Below are positions 11,262 to 21,255 of a DNA stretch of 64,000 bases, piece after piece. The notes below the pieces were generated by a model. That model was not told the DNA's origin. It saw only the letters and a program-made list of their open reading frames with translations, and made no database searches. This stretch comes from Plutella xylostella (lineage: Eukaryota > Arthropoda > Insecta > Lepidoptera > Plutellidae). The stretch covers positions 5,766,001-5,830,000 of the forward strand of contig NC_063994.1 in NCBI RefSeq assembly GCF_932276165.1. The letters are read 5' to 3'. How positions within the stretch are numbered: the first letter of the stretch is position 1; the number at the start of each line of letters is the position of its first letter. The translations under genes and the position numbers were made by a program.

Positions 11262-11549
11262 TCACACTTGCTCCAAACCATCTTCCTTGTGGTCCGGATT
11301 GCCACGACGACGGTACACCGAACGCCGCAAATGCCCGCTGTTCAGTTCACGCCGAATCCACTTTGTATGGCAGCTCTTGTATAATTTCGCCATGAAGAGA
11401 CACCCAGCAAACAGGAACATGATAATCATTGCAGTCAGGATTACATTGGTCGTACTAAGATGGGTTTTAATTTCCTCTAATGAAGAAGCATTCGAACCCG
11501 CTGCGTTCTGCGCTATTATTATTTCTTCCTTAGACTGAGGCTTCCCCAT
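11262..11549 (-). CDS. Small myristoylation-type membrane ORF of gypsy element 3
   Basis: A 95-residue frame starts MGKPQSKEE, a plausible N-myristoylation signal. It has a Ser/Asn-rich stretch, one strong TM segment at about residues 33-55 and a basic tail. It lies between the 5' LTR/PBS and gag, where some insect LTR elements carry a small extra ORF. Its function is not known to me. It is intact by eye. Confidence 0.6.
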   Translation of the reverse strand: MGKPQSKEEIIIAQNAAGSNASSLEEIKTHLSTTNVILTAMIIMFLFAGCLFMAKLYKSCHTKWIRRELNSGHLRRSVYRRRGNPDHKEDGLEQV

Positions 11550-11665
11550 GATTTTATTTCTTCTTTATGTCTCGTTCATTGAAAAAAATAATATAGTATT
11601 ATGCGAACATTACGATCACGATTATTTTCACGGATAGTCCCAAAATATCTAGGTACACGCCACCA

Positions 11666-11901
11666 TTTAATTAATTAATTCTTTCACTTTAATGTTCCGA
11701 CATTAATTATTATTTAATTATTTTTATCTCCGCACTAAATACAGGACAGGACGCGACGCGAGTCGCGCCGACTGGCAAGGTCGCCATATAAGGGTTGTCG
11801 CTACGGGGACATCTGAGTGAAACGCCGGTTGCTTTAAGACTGAGTATATTGGATAATTCAAGAGTATAGACGGATACAAATAAGGGCAGCTCCACAACAC
11901 A
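11666..11901 (-). repeat. Probable 5' LTR of gypsy element 3
   Basis: On the minus strand it starts TGTGTTGTGGAG and runs to an AT-rich end directly before TGGTGGCGTGTACC, a primer-binding-like motif. The 3' copy is missing, so the boundaries are inferred from the RTE coding break and the PBS only. Confidence 0.55.
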
Positions 11902-12386
11902 CCTGAGAACTCGTCTACCCCAACGGTCATCGGTTCTTCGGCAGATATGACCAGCCCACTGCCCCTTTCAGCTTGCATATTTTGACAGCTATGTCGGTAA
12001 CCTTAGTCCTCTGACAGATAACCTCATTTCTGATTTGATCCATCAGAGAAACTTCAAGCATAGCTCTCTTTATAGGATGCTGAGTGACTTTAAATCGGTG
12101 GACCAGTCCTACCGTCAGTATCCACGTCTCTGCATTATACGTCATTACTGGCAGGACGCACTGGTTGAAGACATTTGTCTTCAGGCTTTGAGGAATGGGA
12201 ATCTTGCCCATATGGGGCAGGCAAATTCGGCTGAGAATTCGTAGAACTTGTGGAGAGGCGCCCCAGCTGGTAGACGTAAGCCGTCGCAGAAGGTTGTTTC
12301 GGGAGCTGACTTTCTTCTTGGTGTTTTGGCAGTGGGTTTTGTACGTGAGGGTCACTCTGAGGTATTTTTGTGACGAGCAGTGCTGG
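11902..12386 (-). pseudogene. RTE element 1, RT C-terminal part
   Basis: The minus-strand frame (12355 to 11927) reads an RTE-type RT end: YLRVTLTYKTHCQNTKKKV, a WGASPQVLR block, and NEVICQRTKVTDIA before the WAGH-like region. It breaks off at about 11905 where gypsy element 3 starts and resumes at 5245. The RTE copy is 5'-truncated near 12386. Confidence 0.8.
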
Positions 12387-12394
12387 ATTTTTTT

Positions 12395-12665
12395 AAGTAT
12401 GAAAGCCGGTATTTATTCTTTTCTGAACTGGTGGAATAGTCTATTTTTTCCCGCCTCTGTATTTTTTTAAGAAAAAAAAATTGCCTCCCTCAATCGCTCT
12501 GCACAAATTTATTTCTAAACGTTCTAAAATGTACTCGTCTATCCAGAAATTTTTTTTTTTGTTCGGAAGATATCATATCATTATCTATGCAAATCTATGA
12601 CCACAATGTTCTTATACATTTATGTAGGTCGGTAGGTACTCTACACTGACTACTCTTTTTGTTTT
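12395..12665. repeat. Internal direct repeat A' of the hAT-like element
   Basis: Same orientation as 3932-4385; the GTTCTAAAATGTACTCGTCT core is identical in both. It lacks the 29-bp-TIR MITE present in copy A. Confidence 0.7.
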
Positions 12666-12740
12666 CTTTCATTCCTTGATGGGGCGGAAAACTACAGGAG
12701 CCCAGGGCGCGCAATCTTTAAATACGCCCCTGGATACATG

Positions 12741-13614
12741 GTGGCTGCAGTCTAAAGGGACTAAAGATCACTGCATAGAAGAATTCCACAAGAAAGACTG
12801 CAGCTATCTGGGCAACAGAGTATTAACATCCGAGATCGAATTTCTAGAGATCAAGACCGTAGAGGATTGCATCGGCATTAAGGGATCCAGGCAAGAAAAG
12901 CGACAGGGACAACCTGGGTGGTACCGAGTCTTAAGATCAGACCCCCCCGTAGTCACACCACATGGTATTCTCCATGTTGTGGCTAAGGAGGACGGTTACT
13001 ACCAGCTACACGAGATGTACAAATGGTACAGTCTCTACCTGGACGGAAAAACCTATAAAAATGCTGCATTGGAAAACGGTTTAAGGAGATGGATCAATCC
13101 ACATTGGTTACTCGTTACGAAAGAGAAAAGTCTCAGTACTCTAATAAACTCTCTGGTTAAATGCAATTTGGGATGGAGATACCCATTAAACCTAGAACAA
13201 CACACTGGAAATGGCCTTTGTAGCACTGTGCTCAATATAAGGGGTGAAAACTTCACGTATTGGCCAGTTGCTGCAACATCGGCTGTTGATTGGAGCGATA
13301 GGGTTACCTTATCATGTGGGAAGGACATTTGTGAATGCCCAACAGTCACGTTAGAACATCCAACCACCATGCAACCGGAACATCTGACATCTATCAACAG
13401 AGAATTAATATGGTATGAAAAGGTTATTGATTTGCTCATCGATATGGTTTGGAAGGTAGTTGGAGAAACCTTTTACCTGGTCATGGGTCAGAACTGGCAG
13501 GGCACTCTCTTGTTGGCTGGAATATGTTACTACATAGCATCTATGGTAACTGGTAGCATGCCTGTGGGGATTGTTCTGACGGCACTGATCGTTTGGAATT
13601 TGGTAAAAGGTTAA
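12741..13614 (+). pseudogene. Virus-like glycoprotein ORF, 3' part
   Basis: About 290 residues, with regularly spaced cysteines, many Trp/Tyr and one clear sequon near the middle. The C-terminus has two hydrophobic segments separated by a short hydrophilic stretch (about the last 80 residues), and the frame ends TAA at 13612-13614. The layout suits the ectodomain, stem and TM pair of a viral envelope glycoprotein. The frame is open upstream to 12676, but those codons belong to the hAT end. No furin-type site or retroviral env motif stands out. A flavi-like or other positive-strand RNA virus origin is plausible but unproven; an insect retroelement env is the alternative. Confidence 0.5.
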
Positions 13615-14388
13615 GAGTGTATACCTGGCCTTTAGGTTATGCACTAAGCAGGGCACTCTAGACCTCGGGCCATTACTGGCCTTAATGGCTCTGAACTAAG
13701 CAGGGACCCGTGGTTAAAACTAGTAGGGGTAACAAATCCCGCCAGAACGGCTACAAGGCTAAGCTGGCAACCACAATAGGGAAGGGATGATGACCTTGGT
13801 AACCCAGGGCGAAGCCCCCACGGCGGGTGTATTAGGAGCGCAATTACCCAGTGTCATCGCTTAGGCTTGACGCTGAAGGCAATCTGGCGTTAGGATTCAA
13901 AGCTTCGAAAGATCGCTATTGGATTATTCTAACCGAAGTCATCGCTTGGGACCTCTGGTCGGCGTGTTTACCAGTAGCTTGCTTTCGCATCGCTAACTGG
14001 CACGACCCTCCATGTTACCAGCTTGACAGGATAATCAGACCCTGAAGCTAACTGGGGAAAGGCTTTATGCACTTAGGCGTGGTACTTAACAGCGATATTC
14101 TTGGTGGTCTCATCAACCATTATGACTCAAGGTCGCAGGATATACTTGGACAATTAGTCTATGACTCAAGGCCCATTTACCTCCTGAATAGGACGATGTT
14201 TAGAGATCTAGCTTGAGATTGTGAACGCGGTCAGGGTTTTGGCACGTACTGCCCAGCATACTGGCATATACATGGTTGAATAATGTAAGAAGTATTTGTA
14301 AGACATAATTATCTTTGTTTAGAGTATAGTATAGATGTAAGTACCTACGAAGATTATAAATAAGAACTTGTTTTTTTTACGGGGAAGA
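13615..14388 (+). other. Long non-coding tail of the virus-like unit
   Basis: About 770 bases of mixed composition, less AT-rich than its surroundings, without a sustained ORF. Pairs of motifs recur: ACTAAGCAGGG (about 13641 and 13695), GTCATCGCTT (about 13853 and 13939) and TATGACTCAAGG (about 14120 and 14159). Several are next to self-complementary stretches. This resembles the duplicated structured elements of an RNA-virus 3' untranslated region. It ends in a T-run, then GGGGAAGA and the second LTR. Confidence 0.45.
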
Positions 14389-14469
14389 TGTCATGATCGA
14401 ATATTGTGTATGTGTGGGTAAGCATAAATAAATCAGTCACTATCCAACCATCGTGTATTATTCACAACA
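14389..14469 (+). repeat. 81-bp mag-like LTR, copy 2 (5' LTR of gypsy element 1)
   Basis: TGTCATGATC...CACAACA, preceded by GGGGAAGA and followed by TGGTGGCAGCGG, a good primer-binding start. It directly precedes the mag-like gag-pol, so it serves as that element's 5' LTR. At the same time its upstream polypurine run makes it look like the 3' LTR of the virus-like unit. Confidence 0.8.
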
Positions 14470-14580
14470 TGGTGGCAGCGGTGTTGTTAAATTAATTAAT
14501 TGCTATAATTCCGGGGCTACGAGTGAATATTTAGTGTAAATAAGTGTTGTTCAGTGCAGTACTCCTATATTATAAACAAT

Positions 14581-15188
14581 ATGGAACACGCGCGACCGCC
14601 GGCAGGACTTGTTCTAGAAGGCGGGCCGGCGAGCCGCGCGGACGCGTGGCGCAAGTGGCAACAACAGTTTAAGATATTCTTAAAAGCCTCGGGTGTACAC
14701 AAGGAACCTGCAGATGTCCAGGCGAGCTTGCTTGTCAACTTGATCGGACCCGAAGGTTATGATATCTACTCGACGTTCAAATTTAAAAAGGAAGCTGATC
14801 GGGATGACGTCAGCATAATTTACTCCATGTTCGACGAACATTTCAACACTAAACCGAATACAACAATGATAAGGTTTAAGTTCTTTACCAGAAACCAGGA
14901 GAAAGGTGAAAGCATTGACGATTACGTAACTGCCCTAAAATTACTAAGTCAACATTGCGAGTTTGAAACTCTTGAGGACGGTTTAGTCAAAGATCGCATT
15001 GTATGTGGGGTCCAGGATTATGCTGTGCGCGACCGACTGCTCAGGACAGATGACCTGACGTTAGAAAAAGCCGTCAGAATATGTCAAGCGAGTGAGATGT
15101 CATCGGAGGAGAATCAGCAGATTGAAGGTGTGAAGGCAGGTGCTGCAGCAGGAGCCGTGGACGCGATATACGGCGGAGGGTCGAGGTT

Positions 15189-15225
<37 letters not shown>

Positions 15226-16350
15226 TGGGCGCGGCGAGGGCGCGGCGCGGGTGGCCACGGCGGCCAGGGCGCGCCCGCCCGCCCGCGGGACGAGCCTGCC
15301 GCGCGGTGCTGTATGGATTGCGGTGCGGATCGTTGTGATAGTGGCTCAAGGTGTCCAGCAAAAAGAGTCAGGTGTTATGTGTGCAATAAGCGAGGTCATT
15401 ACAAAAAGGTATATGAGTTGTGCGAGGATGACCAAGGTGATGAGAACGGTTTGTTTTATGTATCAACTATAGATGAACAAGTATGTAACGCTAATAGTAG
15501 CAATAAATGGTATCAATGTTTAAATTTAGCCTCTAATGGTATGGAAATAAGGTTCAAATTAGATACAGGTTCCGACCTTAATGTTTTATCATTGTTTACA
15601 TTTGAAAAATTAGGATTTAATTCAGCCGATATAAAACCAAAAGTAATTAAAGCACAGTCGTTTTGTGGGAATTACATACCTATACTTGGAACGTATAAAA
15701 TATCATGGTTATATAAAAACAAAGTTTTCAATCTTGTGTTTGTTATTTCCTCGCACGAATGTCAAAGTGTTTTAGGTAAGAATGCGTGTGATGAGTTAGG
15801 ATTGATAAAACGAATCTTATCTATCAATATGGACCAGTATAATGAATTGTTTAGCGGGTTAGGGAAGTTGCCTGGGACTTATAAAATTCAACTAGAAAAG
15901 AATGCGAGTCCGACGGTGTGCCCTGTCAGGAAAATACCTATCGGTGTTAGGGACAAGTTATTAGATGCCTTAAATAACATGGTAAAGTTGGGAGTAATTC
16001 GGAAGGTGAGTCACCCGACCGCGTGGGTCAACGGCATCGTGCTGGCGCCCAAGAAGAGCGGCGAGCTGCGGGTGTGCCTCGACCCGCGCCCGCTCAACCG
16101 CGTCATCCGGCGCGCGCACTACCCGCTGCCCACGCTCACGGACATCGCCACCAAGCTGCAGGGGGCCAGGTACTTCAGTAAGCTAGATGCCCGGTCGGGG
16201 TTCTGGATGGTCCAGATAGATGACGAAAGCGCCGACTTGTGTACATTCGGTACTCCTTTCGGTAGGTATCAATTTTTAAGGTTACCGTACGGAATAAATT
16301 CAGCTTCAGAAGTATTTCATGCGAAGGTGAGACAACTGTTGGAGGACCTG
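14581..16350 (+). pseudogene. Mag-like gag, protease and RT N-terminal half
   Basis: Start taken at 14581 (an in-frame ATG also lies at 14554). Gag capsid-like region at about residues 20-190 (DDYVTALKLLSQHCEFE). A 12-Gly run is coded by a (GGC)n tract near 15190-15228. Two Cys/His clusters follow; in the CCHC knuckle starting CYVCNKRGH the expected last Cys is Tyr. Protease motif LDTGSDLNVLS. RT motifs: KKSGELRVCLDPRPLN, FSKLDARSGFWMVQID and FGRYQFLRLPYG. The frame is cut just before the catalytic Asp pair by the Harbinger-type insertion. Capsid and enzymes would act in the cytoplasmic particle. Confidence 0.9.
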
Positions 16351-16950
16351 TAGGCCTAGACAAAAGCCATACGCTCCGGAGCGAATCTATTTCTACAGTC
16401 GTTGACGCTTAGGCGTTTACGCTTATAATTTGCTAGCCAAACGCCAATGCGCTTAGCGAACGTTGTTTCTACAGCGTCGTACGATAAAAGTTTAAATTGT
16501 CTATGGTTTTCGTCTTTCGAACTGTCAAACAAATTGTCATTAAATGTCATTCTCAGTTTGAGCATTCAAAACTCATCAAAACAAAAACTTTGGCTTTTAA
16601 CTGAAAGTGATTTAAAATTATCATTGATACGTATCAGTAAGTACTTACCTACTATTTTTTTATAAATAATCGCCGACTTTACATACTAATGTTACTAAGG
16701 CAAAATATACGTCAATGTACTAAGGGCAAATGAAGCAGATTTTCGAAGTAAAATTTAATCATACGGCATTGTTTAAGACCATAATAATACTGTCTCAAAT
16801 TCATACATTTATAAAGAAAATACAGGGGGATAACCATTAGCAATGAGATCATTTCTAATACCCATACATTTGAACATCCATATTTGTGTGTTATGTTTTC
16901 ATATGTACCTACAAATGCAAATAAATGGTTTTATATCCATATTTTCAGAA

Positions 16951-18444
16951 ATGGAGCCAAGGCAAGGGAGAGCGAGCCAGGAACAACAAATGGCGCTGTT
17001 AGAATTTATGGAAAAGTATGTATTACCTTTACAAGGATATAAATTTATACTATTATTGGTTTTTCTTTAAGACTACATACTTTGTATCATTCTTAGATGT
17101 AAATTGTAATTTAAATTTGATTGCAAGTGTCACATGGGTGGTGGTTATAACTTTAATTGTTTTTTCTTTGTTTTAGCCATGGTGACTTGGCAAAACCGCA
17201 GCCTGGTCCACAAGGGCGGTTGTTGTCAAACCAATTATGGACCGACTTAACGGAACTTCTGAACTCCATGGGTGGGGGGGTACTAAAATCCACCGAAAAA
17301 TGGAAAAAAGTATGTCTAGATTACTGTCTTAGAATACTGGCTCTATATATTATAATATTAATTCTTATCATCTTACAAGTTATTTATTAAATTACTAATT
17401 CTTTTAAGGTATGGGCGGACTGGAAAACTAAAACTAAAAAAAAAGCCATCTTGATTAAGCGGCACACGTCTGGAACGGGGGGAGGCCCAAGTAATGGGCT
17501 GACCCTCACAGCGCCGGAAGAAAGGCTGATTGCCATAATGGGAGTTAATGCTGTGGAGGGTCAGCCTAACATCTCAGAGTTGGGATTCAATGTATGTTAT
17601 TTCTCATACTTAGAATAAATATTTGATTTATATTATTATACATATTACCTACAATATGATAGCACCTAATAACTAAAATTAATTTTTAGAGACGTCCAGT
17701 GAATCCAAGTCATGCAAATCTAGTGCATAGAGAAGATGCTTCGTCTATCATCATTCAAGCTGGTAAGCTTTGCCTTATATGTATATTTTAACAATTTTTT
17801 GAGTATATTCTATGTATAGGTATATAATTATATCAAGACTAATCTTGTATAATATATATTGATTGATTTACACCTGTACGCGGGAAGAGCTCATGACCGC
17901 TACCAGCGGTGCAGTATCAGTGGCCCAGTTCTGGGCATGTATTATTTAGCGACTTTGTTGGTTTGTCGTCGACACGATAAGAAGAAGAAGATTGATTTAT
18001 TACAGAAGTCAATGACCCACAACAGCCTGAGCTCCCCGAACAGTCTGCTGAGCTCCCCCAACATCCTGCTGAGCTCCCCGAACAGCCTGCTGAGCTCCCC
18101 CAACAGCCTGCTGAGCTCCCCCAACAGCCTCGAGAACGCCATGCTGCGCCTCGGCGACAGCGACACAGGGAGCTGGAGTCGCCCCATTCGTCCTCACCCA
18201 CTACTCCGCAACGAAGAACACGCAGGAGAAGAGAAACGCCGTTTGAAAGGGCGTGTATGGAGTTCACCAAGATAGAACGAAGGCGTCTGCAGATGGAACA
18301 AGAAAGGGAGAAAATGCACCACGAAAGGGAAATGCTGCGGCTGCATTTAGAGTCGGAAAGAATTCAAGTGGCAGTAAGAACAAATGAACTTCTAAACAGT
18401 TTGCTACAAGTCAATCAAAATATTTTAAACGTTTTAGGCGTATA
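16951..18444 (+). CDS. Myb/SANT-like DNA-binding protein of a Harbinger element
   Basis: Five exons with consensus splice sites: 16951-17015, 17176-17309, 17409-17591, 17690-17762 and 18006-18444. The first three encode a Myb/SANT-like trihelix domain (Trp residues in TEKWKK and VWADWKTKTKKK, then the GTGGGP motif). The last encodes a Pro/Glu/Gln-rich repeat (PAELPEQ, five units), an Arg-rich stretch and a long Glu/Arg/Leu coiled coil. In autonomous Harbinger elements this protein binds TIR-proximal DNA and helps bring the transposase to the nucleus. No stop or frameshift is visible across the predicted exons. The upstream splice acceptor at 16948 suggests a further 5' exon. Confidence 0.8.
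18023..18128. repeat. 21-bp coding minisatellite
   Basis: Five near-identical 21-bp units around GCTGAGCTCCCC, encoding seven-residue Pro-Ala-Glu-Leu-Pro repeats in the Myb-like protein. Antisense frames here are shadows. Confidence 0.85.
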
Positions 18445-18835
18445 ATATTATGGTGCATTTTCTCCCTTTCTTTCTCCATCTGCAGCTACAGACGCCTTCG
18501 TTCTATCTTAGAGAATCTTATATTATAAGTTGGTTGATTATTTGTTAAGATTTTAATTCAAATATACTATAGTAGTTAGAAGCATGTTACTAGTAAGTAT
18601 GTCTTTTAGAAGTTTTGATAAAACTAAAGACTGATTTTTTTGTTTAATGTTTTGTTTGATTCATTTTATGTTTTAATTAATATGTGTGATAGAAGTTTTA
18701 AACGATAAGAATTCCGGCTTTTGGCTATCATTCTTTTTTCGTTTTCGCTAGCTGTCGTAACCAAATGTCAAATCCAAACAAATTTTTTTTAGCGATAGTC
18801 GTTAACGTTTGTAGAATGGCTTTTGTCTAGGCCTA

Positions 18836-20122
18836 CTGGAGGGCGTCGACGATATTATAGTCTGGGCTTCGAGCAAGGAGGAACATGACTTGCGACTACA
18901 TCGTCTACTCGAGCGGGCTCGAGAGGTTGGTATCCGCTTTAACAAGGATAAGTGTGTGTTTTGCGTAGAGAAAGTTACGTATTTAGGCCACACGTTCAGT
19001 GCGAAAGGTATGAATATCGACAAAAACAAATTAAAAGCTATGCAGGAAATGCCGACGCCGTCAGACAGAGCAGGCCTTGAACGTTTTATCGGTATGGTCA
19101 ATTATTTGTCGAAATTTATACCTCGCTATTCTGAGACGGTGGAGCCACTACGAAGTCTATTAAAAAAGAATGTGGCGTGGTGCTGGGACGAGGTGCACTC
19201 GGGCGCGGTGGCGGCGCTGAAGGCGGCGCTGTGCGCGGCGCCGGTGCTGGCGCTGTACGACGTGGCGGCGCCCGTGCTGCTGACGGTGGACGCGAGCGCG
19301 GGCGCGCTGGGCGCCGCGCTGCTGCAGGCCGACCGGCCCGTCGAGTTCACCTCCACCACGCTCACCGATACCCAACGCAGGTACGCACAAATCGAAAAAG
19401 AGTTACTCGCCATTGTGTTTGCTCTGGAGCGTTTCCACCAATATGTCTTTGGGAGGACTGACGTCATCATTGAATCGGATCATAAGCCGCTAGAGGCGCT
19501 GTTTCTCAAGTCTCTCGACTCTGTGCCGGCGCGTCTGCAGAGAATGATGCTCCGAATTCAAGGTTATAGCTTCAAGGTCGTATATAAACCCGGAAAGTAT
19601 ATGTATTTAGCAGACGCATTGTCGCGGGCAGCGTTACCGGATGTAATGCTGGATAATAAACTTTCTGATGAGATTGAAGAGCAGTCTTGTTTTTTGCTTG
19701 AAAATGTTAGGTTCAGCAAGGAGAGATTACAGGACTTAAGGCAGGCTACACTCGAAGATGACGAATGTAAAATATTAATAAACTATATATTGTCAGGCTG
19801 GCCTATTAATAAATGTGATAGTGACGTGAGGGTACGGCAACACTGGGCGCACAGAGAGACACTCGAGTACGTGGAGGGCGTGCTGTTCAAGGACAAGCTG
19901 GTGCTGGTGCCGGCGCGGCTGCGCAGCGAGATGCTGGCGCGCGTGCACGAGGGGCACCTGGGCATCGACCGCTGCAAGCGGCGCGCGCGGGACGTCATGT
20001 GGTGGCCGGGCATGGCGCGCGACGTGGAGGCGGCCGTGCGCTCGTGCCGCGCCTGCGCCGAGGCGGCGCCGCGCCCGCGCCGGGAGCCGCTGATGCCGCA
20101 CAGCGTACCCGACCTCCCATGA
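18836..20122 (+). pseudogene. Mag-like RT C-half, RNase H and integrase N-domain
   Basis: It resumes the RT frame at the catalytic GVDDIIVWA box (DD at 18848-18853), then YLGHTFSAKG. RNase H motifs: TVDASAGALGAALLQ, EKELLAIVFALE, SDHKPLEAL and ADALSR. The integrase HHCC domain follows (HEGHLGIDRCKRR, CRACAE). The frame ends at a TGA at 20120-20122 in the PDLP-W position, so a Trp codon has probably become a stop. The GC-rich blocks near 19190-19340 and 19860-20100 differ sharply from the AT-rich rest, a composition mosaic also seen in the first half of pol. Confidence 0.9.
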
Positions 20123-20445
20123 TTCAAACTAGGTTCCGATATTTTTGAGTACGGAAACAATAAATACATCGTAATCATAGGTTATTTTTCTAACTTCATT
20201 GAAGTTGCACAATTGAATAATATCGGAACCAGGGCTGTAGTGACGGCGATGAAAGAGCAGTTCGCAAGGTACGGTATACCACATGAGCTCATTACAGATA
20301 ATGGCCCGGCGTATGCTTCAAAAGAATTTAAGAAATTCGCCACTGAGTGGGGTTTTAAGCACACGACGAGTTCCCCAAATTATGCGCAGTCCAATGGTTT
20401 GAGTGAAAGAGCGGTAAGGACTATAAAAGAATTAATAAGTAAAAT
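20123..20445 (+). pseudogene. Mag-like integrase catalytic core, 5' part
   Basis: Frame continuous with the preceding block after the TGA. Core motifs: GSDIFEYG (first Asp), ITDNGPAYASKEF (second Asp) and NYAQSNGLSERAVRTIK (Glu). All three catalytic positions are therefore present. It is cut at about 20445 by the CsRn1-like gypsy element and resumes at 26031 with some residues missing. Confidence 0.85.
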
Positions 20446-21225
20446 TTTTATTACCTACATTTATACATTCACTGTATTTTCAGTTGAACTGAATTGTATT
20501 TTCATTCATTGTTTAGGTACATATTGTATTTCACTTATTCTTATCTATTTACACTGTACCGTATATACCTACACTTATACCTACATTGTATTACGTATAA
20601 TATTTACAATATATAAATCTTACACACTAGTTAATATTTATGTAAGTTTAATTTAGTATAGTTGTTATTATTAAATACAATACTATTTACACTAACAATA
20701 CCTACTAACATTAATACTAAGTTCACATACATCACACACAATCATACAACACCAAACGTATCGTGCCCGACGGATAAATTGTCGTGATACATCGAGAACG
20801 CACAAAATATTTTATCCGTAGGTTATTTGTTGGTCAAGTCGAGCGGCCGTCGATACCGGTCCGGAGGCAGGTTCCCTGCCCCGCGCGCCCGCGCAACCTC
20901 GCGCGCCCTCCGCGGCCCGTGCGCCGCCAGTCGAAATCTCAACTCCGACGCGAAGCCTGTGCCGCTTTACGCTAGCCCGCTACTGCTTACGTTTACGCGA
21001 TCTTTCCGCTGTATACCTAGCTTGCTTAATTACTAGCTTACGCTTTATACCTAAGTGCTAAATAGTATAAACTCTGCTGTGTTATTGGTTTGTGCATTCT
21101 CCTTCTAAATTACTATAGACTTTGTGTGTGCTTTGCTTGTTCAATATACAAACCTGGACTGAACTGTAAGTGTTTGCATTTAATACCTACTCCTGCTAAC
21201 ACTACGCACTCACCCGCCTATAACA
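20446..21225 (+). repeat. 5' LTR of gypsy element 4 (lacks first 17 bp)
   Basis: Matches 25254-26030. AT-rich with one GC-rich island near 20845-20935. Ends CCTATAACA before GGTGACCCCGAGG, the likely primer-binding region. A 63-codon frame inside both LTRs is probably not a gene. Confidence 0.9.
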
Positions 21226-21255
21226 GGTGACCCCGAGGAAAACACACCAAGCACA

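Larger units (their letters stand above)
5246..11901 (-). mobile_element. Ty3/gypsy element 3, 3'-truncated, inserted in RTE element 1
   Basis: Minus-strand order: probable 5' LTR (11901 to about 11666), TGGTGGCG primer-binding start (11665), a small ORF (11549-11262), gag (11006 to 8143, split by a non-LTR element), protease/RT (8237-6524) and RNase H/integrase N-part (6523-5243). No 3' LTR is present. RTE coding sequence flanks both sides, so the element inserted into RTE and later lost its 3' third. Confidence 0.8.
3716..12732. mobile_element. hAT-like element with 8-bp duplication, expanded by nested insertions
   Basis: It starts CAGGGGCGTATTTA and ends TAAATACGCCCCTG, a perfect 14-bp inverted repeat. 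It is flanked by the 8-bp direct repeat GATACATG (3708-3715 and 12733-12740), as expected for hAT elements. The element's own sequence appears limited to about 3716-4385 and 12395-12732; no hAT transposase is visible, so it was probably non-autonomous. The rest is a stack of later insertions. The left end is GC-rich and can form a hairpin (about 3755-3815). Confidence 0.85.
16351..18835. mobile_element. PIF/Harbinger-type element carrying only a Myb-like gene
   Basis: Ends TAGGCCTAGACAAAAGCCAT and its inverse (20-bp perfect TIR). It is flanked by CTG at 16348-16350 and 18836-18838, a 3-bp duplication as in PIF/Harbinger. Removing the element and one CTG restores an open RT frame. Subterminal TCTACAGTCGTTGACGC-like motifs are also inverted at both ends. 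It contains a five-exon Myb/SANT-like gene but no DDE transposase, so it must depend on one in trans. Confidence 0.9.

Noticed and set aside
15074..15472. Arg-rich and Ala-rich frames opposite or offset to mag gag
   Set aside because: They arise from the (GGC)n tract read in other frames; the gag frame is supported by motifs on both sides.
20784..20975. 63-codon ORF present identically in both LTRs of gypsy element 4 (also 25592-25783)
   Set aside because: It is duplicated because the LTR is duplicated. Its composition comes from a GC-rich island and there is no sign of a gene.
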